This document shows, one piece after another, positions 53,532 through 60,592 of a stretch of DNA of 64,000 nucleotides. The notes beneath the pieces are model-generated. The model had not been told where the DNA came from. It was given only the letters and a program-made list of their open reading frames with translations, and did not search any database. Each line of letters opens with the position of its first letter. Position 1 is the first letter of the stretch. A program made the position numbers and the translations under genes. This stretch comes from Clostridia bacterium (GTDB lineage: Bacteria > Bacillota > Clostridia > TANB77 > CAG-508): assembly GCA_017515985.1 (NCBI GenBank), contig JAFWDV010000003.1:62001-126000 (forward strand). The letters are read 5' to 3'.

Positions 53532-54323
53532 ATGCAAGTTATTACGAGTAAAGATAATGAATTAGTTAAAAATATAAAAAAGTTAAAGGAAAAGAAATAT
53601 AGAGATTCTACTGGAAAATATATAGTTGAGGGCATCAAGATGATAGAGGAAGCGATCAATGAAAAAGCAGAAATCGAGAGTATAGTGATTTGCGAAGATT
53701 GCATAAAGGATGGCTCTATTGATAAAAAGCTTATGTATGAAATAGCAAAACTTAATTGTATATATGTTACAAGTAAAATATTTGGGCTTATTACAGATGT
53801 ATCCAATCCGCAAGGAATATTGGCCGTTGTAAAAAGAAACATCAATAATCAAAAAATCAACTATGAAGAAGATGTAATTATTGTTTTAGATGGAATTCAA
53901 GATCCTGGTAACTTAGGAACAATTTTAAGAACAGTGGATAGTGCTAATTTAAAGCAAATAGTATTGTCGAAAGAAACAGCAGATGTTTTTAATTCAAAAG
54001 TTGTTCGTTCCACAATGGGAGCAATTTTCAGATTAAATATTATAAGATCTGATGACTTAGTCGCTGATTTGTTAAAAATGAAAAAGAATGGCTATGGTGT
54101 TGTTGTAACAGCACTTGATACTGATGATAGTGTATATGATATAGATTACATGAAAAAGGCTATAGTAATTGGTAATGAAGCTAATGGTGTTTCAAAAGAA
54201 GTTCAAGATATAGCTGATAATAAGGTAAAAATTCCAATGCTTGGAAAAACAGAAAGCCTTAATGCATCAGTAGCAGCAGGAATTATGGTATATGAATATG
54301 TAAGAAAAAAATTAGGAAAATAA
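53532..54323 (+). CDS. TrmH/SpoU-family RNA 2'-O-methyltransferase
   Basis: The 263-residue protein has the N-terminal substrate-binding domain (KKYRDSTGKYIVEGIKMIEE) and the SPOUT methyltransferase domain with trefoil-knot motifs. Motif 1 is DGIQDPGNLGTILRTVDSAN, motif 2 is IVIGNEANGVSKEV, and motif 3 is IPMLGKTESLNASVAAGIM. Members methylate the ribose of 23S rRNA or tRNA with SAM; the exact target is not determined. It follows mfd by 35 nt with SD TGGAGG. A terminator shared with the reverse gene ends it. Confidence 0.92.
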   Translation: MQVITSKDNELVKNIKKLKEKKYRDSTGKYIVEGIKMIEEAINEKAEIESIVICEDCIKDGSIDKKLMYEIAKLNCIYVTSKIFGLITDVSNPQGILAVVKRNINNQKINYEEDVIIVLDGIQDPGNLGTILRTVDSANLKQIVLSKETADVFNSKVVRSTMGAIFRLNIIRSDDLVADLLKMKKNGYGVVVTALDTDDSVYDIDYMKKAIVIGNEANGVSKEVQDIADNKVKIPMLGKTESLNASVAAGIMVYEYVRKKLGK

Positions 54324-54324
54324 A

Positions 54325-54368
54325 AAAAAGAGAAGATTTAAACTAAATGTCTAAATCTTCTTTTTTTA
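54325..54368. terminator. bidirectional terminator
   Basis: AGAAGATTTA at 54331-54340 pairs perfectly with TAAATCTTCT at 54352-54361; an A-run precedes and a T-run follows, serving the convergent genes. Confidence 0.88.
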
Positions 54369-54372
54369 TAAC

Positions 54373-55812
54373 TTATTTAATCTTTGTTATTTTATTTTTT
54401 TTGAATAATACAATAGCAACAATTGCTGTAACACCAATAATGCTGAATATCAATGTTTTTTCACCTGTATCTGGAAATACTGGTGGTTTTTCTTCGTTTT
54501 CTGAATTATCAGGATTTACTGCATCGTCTATTCCGTCAAAGTTGAAATCCTTTGATCCGTAGAAGAACATAAACCATTTTCCAGAATCTGGATAAACGTG
54601 TGCTTTAGTAATAGTTATACTTTCTAATGGAAGATATTTGCCATTTTCTGTATCAAGTTCTGCATACAGATAGTAATATGCGTTATGTGTTAAATCTTTG
54701 TAATTAATTAAATTTTCTTGTGTACTATATCCATTATATTTATTGGCTTCAACGGTTTTATCAAATACAGCATTTGTATCTTTTTTTGCAAAATTATTTA
54801 AGTTAGCAAATCCAGATGCTTCATTATTTTTTAAACTATTTAAGATAGAAGTATCTGTAATTCTTCCTATTTTGAAATGTATTTTTCTTGTTACATCATC
54901 GTCCTTTAAATTATATGGAAGATTTAAGTATAGATTACTAGAATCATATGCTGAAAATGACAATCCACTGAATTTATTATAGGCGCTTAAATCAGGTTTT
55001 ATCAACTTAACATCTGCAATTTTTTTGGGATTAGAAGAGTCAGATCTATCAACAATATGAATATAGTAATCTTTATTCAATTCTACTTGGATTTTTCCTA
55101 GACGTAATGATGATTTGTAAGTACTATCCTTTTCTGTTAATCCGTAAAGACGTATTGAAGAATCATAAGGTGTTGATGGATTTGAATCAACAAAATATTC
55201 ATATCTTCCGCCACTTGGCAAACCTGAAACAATTAAATTACTATCGTCGCATGTAGCTGTAATATTACTATCTATTGGATCTAGATCTGCTGGAGTATCT
55301 GAATCTGGTTCTGAGTCACCAACAACTGTGATTTTTAGTTTGTATTTTTCGTCTGCTTCGCCAGCTAATGTAAGTTCAGCTTGTCCTGCCTTTTGAGCTG
55401 TGAATGTACTACCATTTACCAAAACAATAGATGAATCAGATGAGTTTTGTATTCTGTATGGTTCATCTGATGTAATTGTAAGGCTTTGACCAATATTCAT
55501 TATATATGGGGTTGCAATAGTAACTTCTTCATCATCATCGCCGTTTTTCCACCACAAATAATCAAATTTTGGTTTTACGTTCACGTCAGTGAATGTTCTT
55601 GTCATTTTTTTGTTTTCTGTATCTACTGTATATTGTCTTCCATGAAAATCTGTCACTGCTTCATCAGGTAAGTCAACCTGATATGTAATGGTAACATCCA
55701 TTGATCCATCGGATTTTAAATCACCATATTGAACTTCAGCTGCATAGCTACGTATTGTTAGTGCTAGAAATAAAATTGCAACTAACAAACTTAATTTTAA
55801 TAGTTTTTTCAT
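54373..55812 (-). CDS. cell-wall surface protein with FPDTG sorting-like signal
   Basis: The 479-residue protein has a signal peptide (LLKLSLLVAILFLALTIRSY, cleavage near AAE). A beta-rich N-terminal domain is followed by a Big2-like Ig fold (residues about 105-165; VNGSTFTAQKAGQAELTLAG) and a large central domain without recognised family. An EF-hand-like DFNFDGIDDAV leads to Pro/Glu-rich EEKPPVFPDTGEK and a C-terminal hydrophobic helix with basic end (IFSIIGVTAIVAIVLFKKNK). The tail layout is that of sortase substrates, but the motif is FPDTG instead of LPXTG. No sortase gene is in the window. Confidence 0.75.
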   Translation of the reverse strand: MKKLLKLSLLVAILFLALTIRSYAAEVQYGDLKSDGSMDVTITYQVDLPDEAVTDFHGRQYTVDTENKKMTRTFTDVNVKPKFDYLWWKNGDDDEEVTIATPYIMNIGQSLTITSDEPYRIQNSSDSSIVLVNGSTFTAQKAGQAELTLAGEADEKYKLKITVVGDSEPDSDTPADLDPIDSNITATCDDSNLIVSGLPSGGRYEYFVDSNPSTPYDSSIRLYGLTEKDSTYKSSLRLGKIQVELNKDYYIHIVDRSDSSNPKKIADVKLIKPDLSAYNKFSGLSFSAYDSSNLYLNLPYNLKDDDVTRKIHFKIGRITDTSILNSLKNNEASGFANLNNFAKKDTNAVFDKTVEANKYNGYSTQENLINYKDLTHNAYYYLYAELDTENGKYLPLESITITKAHVYPDSGKWFMFFYGSKDFNFDGIDDAVNPDNSENEEKPPVFPDTGEKTLIFSIIGVTAIVAIVLFKKNKITKIK

Positions 55813-55993
55813 TTGAATTCCTCCTTAATTAATTTTCCTACATTATAAAGTATCTAAATATTAATGGCAACGTATGTATGTGAAATGTAATAAAAATGTA
55901 ATATTTATGTAATAATATTTCAAAAAAAACAGTAATATTTTTCTTTTTTGTGAATATATATCTTGTATATACATATGAAAGGGGACATGTTGT

Positions 55994-56260
55994 ATGGGAT
56001 GTCATTATGAAAAAGAATTTAATATTGAGGATAAATCTATTGAAGAGCAAAATCAGGAGCTTATGAACACAATATTGCAAACTAAGAAAGTGATTAAAGA
56101 AGCAAATATAAATTATGAGATGGCTGAAGGAAAACTTATTGATTATTTTTTGTATGTTATGAAAGCAGAGCAAGCAAGACTTGACTACTTAATTAGTAGA
56201 GCAAAGGCAATGGATATTTCTATAGAAATTGGAGAGCAACTAAATATAAAGAACGGTTAA
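55994..56260 (+). CDS. DUF2508 family protein
   Basis: The 88-residue helical, charged protein has the DUF2508 (YaaL-like) pattern: a first helix with EEQNQELMNTILQTKKVI, then GKLIDYFLYVMKAEQARLDY near the end of the domain. It has no signal peptide or membrane helix. In Bacillus the relative YaaL lies next to bofA; here a bofA gene is 1.7 kb downstream, which supports both assignments. The ribosome site AAAGGGG is 9 nt before the ATG. Function is unknown. Confidence 0.8.
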   Translation: MGCHYEKEFNIEDKSIEEQNQELMNTILQTKKVIKEANINYEMAEGKLIDYFLYVMKAEQARLDYLISRAKAMDISIEIGEQLNIKNG

Positions 56261-56289
56261 TTGCAATTTATGTAAAACTGTAATATAAT
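56261..56289 (+). promoter_or_regulatory. sigma-A promoter of the flavoprotein gene
   Basis: TTGCAA at 56261-56266 and TATAAT at 56284-56289 with a 17-nt spacer, 28 nt before the start codon. Confidence 0.8.
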
Positions 56290-56316
56290 TAGCAAAAAAA
56301 TTAAGGGATATGTGTT

Positions 56317-57879
56317 ATGGTAAGAATAAGTAATATAAAAATTAAAGCCGATTATGATGAAGAAGAATTGTTTGACTATATTTGCAAAAAATTTAACATC
56401 AATAAAAATAGTGTAGGGAAGAAAAGAATTGTTAAAAAATCAATTGATGCCCGTAATAAGAAAGATATTTTTTATAATTATGCTGTGGAGATAGAATGTT
56501 CAAATGAAGAAAAAATTAAAGGGGCAGTGAAAATTAAAGAATCACCAGAGCAAAATATAAATGTAAAAAGAAAAAGTAATGTAAGTCCTGTTATTGTTGG
56601 GGCAGGGCCTGCAGGTTTATTTGCAGCGCTTACTTTCGTACAAAATGGTATAAAACCTATTGTTATAGAGCAGGGAAAATGCGTTCAAGATAGGAAAAAA
56701 GATGTAGATGAATTTCTAAAAACAGGCAAGTTAGATGTTTTGTCAAATGTTCAGTTTGGTGAAGGTGGAGCAGGTACGTTTTCAGATGGAAAACTAACAA
56801 GTGGCATACATGATCCTTTATGTAAAAAAGTTTTGCAGGAGTTCTATAATTTTGGTGCTCCAGAGCAAATATTGAACTTAAATAAACCTCATATAGGTAC
56901 TGATAATCTGATTAAAATTATCGAAAATATGAGAAATTATATCATTGAGCATGGTGGCACTTTTTTATTTAATGAAAAAGTAGTTGATTTCGAAATACAG
57001 GATTCTAAAATATGTGCAGTGGTATGTGAAAGTGGTAAAAGATTTGCTACAGATAGCGTAATACTTGCGATAGGCCATAGCGCAAGGACAACTTTTGAAA
57101 AATTATATGAAAAAGGTGTTCATATGGAGAAAAAGAATTTTTCTGTTGGTGTAAGAATTGAGCACAAACAGGAAATGATTAATAAATCTCAATATGGTGA
57201 TGAAACAAAGTTAAAATTACCACCTGCAGAATATAAACTTGCTTATCACGGTGAGGATAGATCATGCTACACATTTTGTATGTGTCCAGGGGGAACAGTT
57301 ATAGCTTCTTCAAGCGAAGAAAATACGATAGTAACAAATGGGATGAGTAAGTTTGCTCGTGACGGAGAAAATGCAAATAGTGCAGTTTTAGTGAATATAA
57401 TGGCTGACGACTTTCAAGGTAATTCACCATTAGAAGGCATGTATTTTCAAAAAGATTTGGAAGAAAAAGCATTTTACTTAGGTGGAGCAAATTATAAAGC
57501 ACCAATTCAACGATATGAGGACTTTAAGGCAAATAGAAAATCTACATATATAGGTAGTGTGAAGCCTACATATATGCCTGGAGTTACACTTTCTAATTTG
57601 AATGAAATACTTCCTGATTTTGTTTCAAAAACGTTGGTGGAAGGAATTGAGCATTTCGATAAATTGATAAGTGGATTTGCAAATCCAGATAGCATTTTAA
57701 CTGGGGTAGAAACAAGAAGTTCATCACCAGTTCAAATTACGAGGGATGAAAATAAGGAGTCAAACGTTAAAGGTGTGTATCCATGCGGAGAAGGCGCTGG
57801 GTATGCTGGAGGAATAATGTCTGCTGCTGTTGATGGTATAAAATGTGCAATTGCCATATTAGAAAAAAAGCAGCTTTAG
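56317..57879 (+). CDS. FAD-dependent oxidoreductase of the COG2509 type
   Basis: The 520-residue flavoprotein has a short alpha/beta N-terminal part, then the FAD-binding PVIVGAGPAGLFAALTFVQ near residue 90. NVQFGEGGAGTFSDGKLTSG follows near 145, then LAIGHSARTTFEKLY, FCMCPGGTVIASSSEE, and the C-terminal ETRSSSPVQITR and YPCGEGAGYAGGIMSAAVDG. It belongs to the uncharacterised dehydrogenase group often annotated as NAD(P)/FAD-dependent oxidoreductase. The substrate is unknown. It has its own promoter and precedes bofA closely. Confidence 0.85.
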   Translation: MVRISNIKIKADYDEEELFDYICKKFNINKNSVGKKRIVKKSIDARNKKDIFYNYAVEIECSNEEKIKGAVKIKESPEQNINVKRKSNVSPVIVGAGPAGLFAALTFVQNGIKPIVIEQGKCVQDRKKDVDEFLKTGKLDVLSNVQFGEGGAGTFSDGKLTSGIHDPLCKKVLQEFYNFGAPEQILNLNKPHIGTDNLIKIIENMRNYIIEHGGTFLFNEKVVDFEIQDSKICAVVCESGKRFATDSVILAIGHSARTTFEKLYEKGVHMEKKNFSVGVRIEHKQEMINKSQYGDETKLKLPPAEYKLAYHGEDRSCYTFCMCPGGTVIASSSEENTIVTNGMSKFARDGENANSAVLVNIMADDFQGNSPLEGMYFQKDLEEKAFYLGGANYKAPIQRYEDFKANRKSTYIGSVKPTYMPGVTLSNLNEILPDFVSKTLVEGIEHFDKLISGFANPDSILTGVETRSSSPVQITRDENKESNVKGVYPCGEGAGYAGGIMSAAVDGIKCAIAILEKKQL

Positions 57880-57924
57880 TTATATTTGTCCATTTTTCCA
57901 TATATAATACTGAGAGGTGTTTTT

Positions 57925-58185
57925 ATGGAAAAATATGCTTTGTTAATATGCGTTGCTTGTATAGTTTTTACAGTTTTTGTTGGAAAAATATTTTCATCAC
58001 CATTAAAAAAAGTATTGAAATTTATACTCAATTCGGTGATGGGAGTTGGGCTAATATGGATCACTAATCTAATTGGGGCAAATTTTAATTTCCACATAGG
58101 ATTAAACTGGTACACAATTATTGCTACTGGATTATTAGGGGTTCCAGGTGTTATTTTAATGATAATATTAAAAGTTTTTGTATAA
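57925..58185 (+). CDS. bofA: pro-sigma-K processing inhibitor BofA-like protein
   Basis: The 86-residue protein has two to three membrane segments and the BofA signature: FILNSVMGVGLIWITNLIGA, then IGLNWYTIIATGLLGVPGVI. In Bacillus BofA holds the SpoIVFB protease inactive in the forespore membrane. Homologues also occur in clostridia. The open frame begins upstream at a TTG at 57886, but GAGAGGTG precedes the ATG at 57925, giving the normal length. It lies 45 nt after the flavoprotein and is probably co-transcribed. Confidence 0.88.
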   Translation: MEKYALLICVACIVFTVFVGKIFSSPLKKVLKFILNSVMGVGLIWITNLIGANFNFHIGLNWYTIIATGLLGVPGVILMIILKVFV

Positions 58186-58213
58186 ATACATCGTATTATT
58201 TTTTATATGGGGA

Positions 58214-58242
58214 TTGATAATTTTAAATTTTTATGGTAAACT
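58214..58242 (+). promoter_or_regulatory. sigma-A promoter of the zinc-ribbon genes
   Basis: TTGATA at 58214-58219 and TAAACT at 58237-58242, 17-nt spacer, TGG before the -10. Confidence 0.65.
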
Positions 58243-58274
58243 TTCACAAAGAAATTTGGGGGAGGTTAATGTTT

Positions 58275-58682
58275 ATGATTTGTAAAAATTGTGGCAAAGA
58301 GATTCCAGATGAAGCTAAATTTTGCAAGTTTTGTGGTGAGGCTACTTCGGAAAATGAGACAAGTGCAAACAATAATGTTGTAGCTCAAAATTCAAATGAA
58401 ACTGTAAAAGTTATATTTCAGAGAAAGAAAAAAATGATGGGTTGGGCTATTCCAATGAGAATTGACATCAATGGTAACAGAGTAGCAAGTCTAAAAAATG
58501 GAGAGTCTTATGAAATTGATTTAGCACCTGGAAAGTATAAAGTTGTAATTGATACAGTTGGAGAAGTTAATCCAACAGAGCTTGAGTTTACACCTGAGAA
58601 CAACAAAGTATATATAACTTTGGTAATGAAAATGGGTCTTGTAACTGGAAGAGGCGTAATAGAATCAATAGTAAAAGAATAA
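58275..58682 (+). CDS. zinc-ribbon protein with C-terminal beta domain
   Basis: The 135-residue protein starts with a zinc ribbon of two CxxC pairs (MICKNCGKEIPDEAKFCKFC), then an Asn-rich spacer and a beta-rich domain (IFQRKKKMMGWAIPMRIDIN, LAPGKYKVVID) resembling DUF2846-like carrier-type folds. No membrane helix was seen. GGAGG at 58261-58265 lies 9 nt before the ATG at 58275; a nearer ATG at 58269 is only 3 nt away, and upstream ATG 58233 is within the promoter. The next gene also carries an N-terminal zinc ribbon, so the two form a small operon. Function is unknown. Confidence 0.7.
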   Translation: MICKNCGKEIPDEAKFCKFCGEATSENETSANNNVVAQNSNETVKVIFQRKKKMMGWAIPMRIDINGNRVASLKNGESYEIDLAPGKYKVVIDTVGEVNPTELEFTPENNKVYITLVMKMGLVTGRGVIESIVKE

Positions 58683-58717
58683 TAAGAAAATAAAGTAAAA
58701 AGAAAAGGAGAATTAAA

Positions 58718-59158
58718 ATGGAAAGTTTTTGTAAAAATTGTGGAGCTGCAATAAGCTCAGATGACAAATTTTGTGAAAGTTGTGGAGCAAAGAATCCAGA
58801 TTATAATGGAGGGAATGAAGTTAGTTCAAACACAGCTACTGTAAATACAGTAGAAAGCACAAATAATCAATACACTGCACAAAATTTTAATAATAATACG
58901 CAAACAACAGGTAAGAAAACATCTGGATTAGCAATAGGAAGTTTAGTATGTTCATTAGTTGGGCTTCTTGTAGCCGGAATGGCTCTAGGAATTGTTGCAA
59001 TATGCCTAAGTATAGCTGCAAAAAATCGTATGAAAACATATCCAAATGAAGGTGGAAAAGGAATGGCAACTGCGGGATTAGTTATTGGTATAATCGATGT
59101 TTCATTTGCTTTATTATGGACTGTAATAAGTGTTTCATCATTATCTTCAATATTCTAA
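58718..59158 (+). CDS. zinc-ribbon DUF4190-type membrane protein
   Basis: The 146-residue protein has an N-terminal zinc ribbon (FCKNCGAAISSDDKFCESCG), an Asn/Thr-rich linker and a C-terminal DUF4190-like membrane part. Two hydrophobic segments (LAIGSLVCSLVGLLVAGMAL, then GLVIGIIDVSFALLWTVISV) flank the loop MKTYPNEGGKGMA. The family is common in Firmicutes and of unknown function. It follows the preceding zinc-ribbon gene by 35 nt with AAAGGAG as ribosome site. Confidence 0.8.
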   Translation: MESFCKNCGAAISSDDKFCESCGAKNPDYNGGNEVSSNTATVNTVESTNNQYTAQNFNNNTQTTGKKTSGLAIGSLVCSLVGLLVAGMALGIVAICLSIAAKNRMKTYPNEGGKGMATAGLVIGIIDVSFALLWTVISVSSLSSIF

Positions 59159-59185
59159 ATTCTAATAAGATTGTTTTATTAGGGA

Positions 59186-59214
59186 TTGATTATTAAGAAA
59201 TTATGTGATAAAAT
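59186..59214 (+). promoter_or_regulatory. sigma-A promoter of the pheST leader
   Basis: TTGATT at 59186-59191 and TAAAAT at 59209-59214 with a 17-nt spacer, just before the T-box leader. Confidence 0.65.
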
Positions 59215-59221
59215 TATGTAC

Positions 59222-59482
59222 ATAAATAAATTTAGCCAATTAAAAAGCAAAGTAGTATGTGCAGAATTGTTTAAGAGAGCTTGAATATTATGCTGGGAGT
59301 TCAAGTAACAAAGTATATATGAAATTTCACTTTTTAGGTTATTTGCTGAAATAATAGTAGGCAGTACGGTTGTTACGTTAAAACTATAATAAGGTATATA
59401 AATGCATTTGAAAATGCTGAATATATAAAATTAGGTGGTACCACGAGCTATTCGTCCTATTTAAGGATGAATAGCTTTTTTG
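59222..59482 (+). promoter_or_regulatory. T-box riboswitch leader of pheST
   Basis: The 353-nt gap before pheS holds a T-box leader. The T-box core AGGTGGTACCACG is at 59433-59445. The intrinsic terminator has a perfect 12-bp stem (GCTATTCGTCCT 59447-59458, AGGATGAATAGC 59464-59475) followed by a T-run. Upstream, a stem I distal hairpin has CTTGAA/TTCAAG arms (about 59280-59305), and TTC at 59326-59328 is the likely Phe specifier codon. Uncharged tRNA-Phe would pair with it and the T-box, disrupting the terminator. Confidence 0.93.
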
Positions 59483-59510
59483 TTTGTACTCCCAAAGAAA
59501 GGATGAGATT

Positions 59511-60557
59511 ATGAAAGAGGAAATTGAGCAAATCAGAGCAAATGCTAAAGAAGAGATTGAAAAAATCGAAGATTTAAAAGCTCTTGTGGACTTAAAAGTA
59601 AAATATCTAGGAAAAAAGGGTGAGCTAACATCAGTATTAAGAGGAATGGGAGCTTTATCAGCAGAAGAAAGACCAGTAATTGGAAGTCTTGTAAATGAGG
59701 TGAGAGACGAGCTTGAAACATTGATTGCTGAAAAAGAAAATGGATTTAAGCAAGCTGAATTAAATAAAAAATTAGAAAAGGAAACTATTGATATAACATT
59801 GCCAAGCAAAAAAGCAATTAGAGGAAGTGAACATCCGCTAAACAGAACAATTGAGGAGATTGAAAATCTATTTATTTCCATGGGATATGAAGTAATAGAT
59901 GGTCCAGAGCTTGAAACGGATGAGTTTTGTTTTGAGAGACTTAATCTTCCAAAGGGACATCCTGCAAGAGATATGCAAGATTCATTCTATATTACAGATG
60001 AATATTTGTTAAGAACGCAAACATCTGCAGTTCAAGCACATACAATGCTAAAATATGCGGAAAGTCAAAAGCCTATAAAAATGATATGTGTAGGAAAAAC
60101 ATATAGAAGAGAAGATGATGCAACACATTCTCATCAATTCTGCCAAGTAGAAGGTTTAGTAATTGATAAGAAGGATAAAAAAGTTTCACTTGCAGACTTA
60201 AAAGGAACACTTGAAGTATTTATGAAAAAAATGCTAGGAGAGAATACTGAATTACGTTTCAGACCAAGCTATTTCCCATTCACAGAGCCTTCATATGAAG
60301 TTGATTGTACATGTTTTAAATGTGGAGGAAAAGGTTGTTCATTATGTAAGCAAACAGGTTGGATAGAAGTTCTTGGATCTGGAATTGTACATCCAAACGT
60401 TTTAAAGATGAACGGATATGACCCAGAAGAGTGGGGCGGATTTGCATTTGGTACTGGAATTGACAGGTTAGCAATGTTTAAATATGGAATTCCAGATATG
60501 AGATATCTGTATGCAAACGATGTTAGATTCTTAAATCAATTTGATAGAAAAGATTAA
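59511..60557 (+). CDS. pheS: phenylalanyl-tRNA synthetase alpha subunit
   Basis: The 348-residue catalytic subunit has an N-terminal coiled-coil ([20 protein letters not shown]) that contacts tRNA. The class II core has [20 protein letters not shown], motif 1 near [11 protein letters not shown], motif 2 [40 protein letters not shown], and motif 3 [17 protein letters not shown]. The four-cysteine insert is seen in some bacterial PheS. The frame is open back to 59484, but AAAGGA before the ATG at 59511 gives the normal start. It is controlled by the T-box and pairs with pheT. Confidence 0.97.
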   Translation: MKEEIEQIRANAKEEIEKIEDLKALVDLKVKYLGKKGELTSVLRGMGALSAEERPVIGSLVNEVRDELETLIAEKENGFKQAELNKKLEKETIDITLPSKKAIRGSEHPLNRTIEEIENLFISMGYEVIDGPELETDEFCFERLNLPKGHPARDMQDSFYITDEYLLRTQTSAVQAHTMLKYAESQKPIKMICVGKTYRREDDATHSHQFCQVEGLVIDKKDKKVSLADLKGTLEVFMKKMLGENTELRFRPSYFPFTEPSYEVDCTCFKCGGKGCSLCKQTGWIEVLGSGIVHPNVLKMNGYDPEEWGGFAFGTGIDRLAMFKYGIPDMRYLYANDVRFLNQFDRKD

Positions 60558-60561
60558 AATA

Positions 60562-60579
60562 GGGACGGACTCATTTTTT
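60562..60579 (+). repeat. dispersed repeat copy between pheS and pheT
   Basis: GGGACGGACTCATTTTTT fills most of the 35-nt gap between pheS and pheT and ends one base before the pheT ribosome site AGGAGG. Confidence 0.9.
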
Positions 60580-60592
60580 AAGGAGGATTAGA

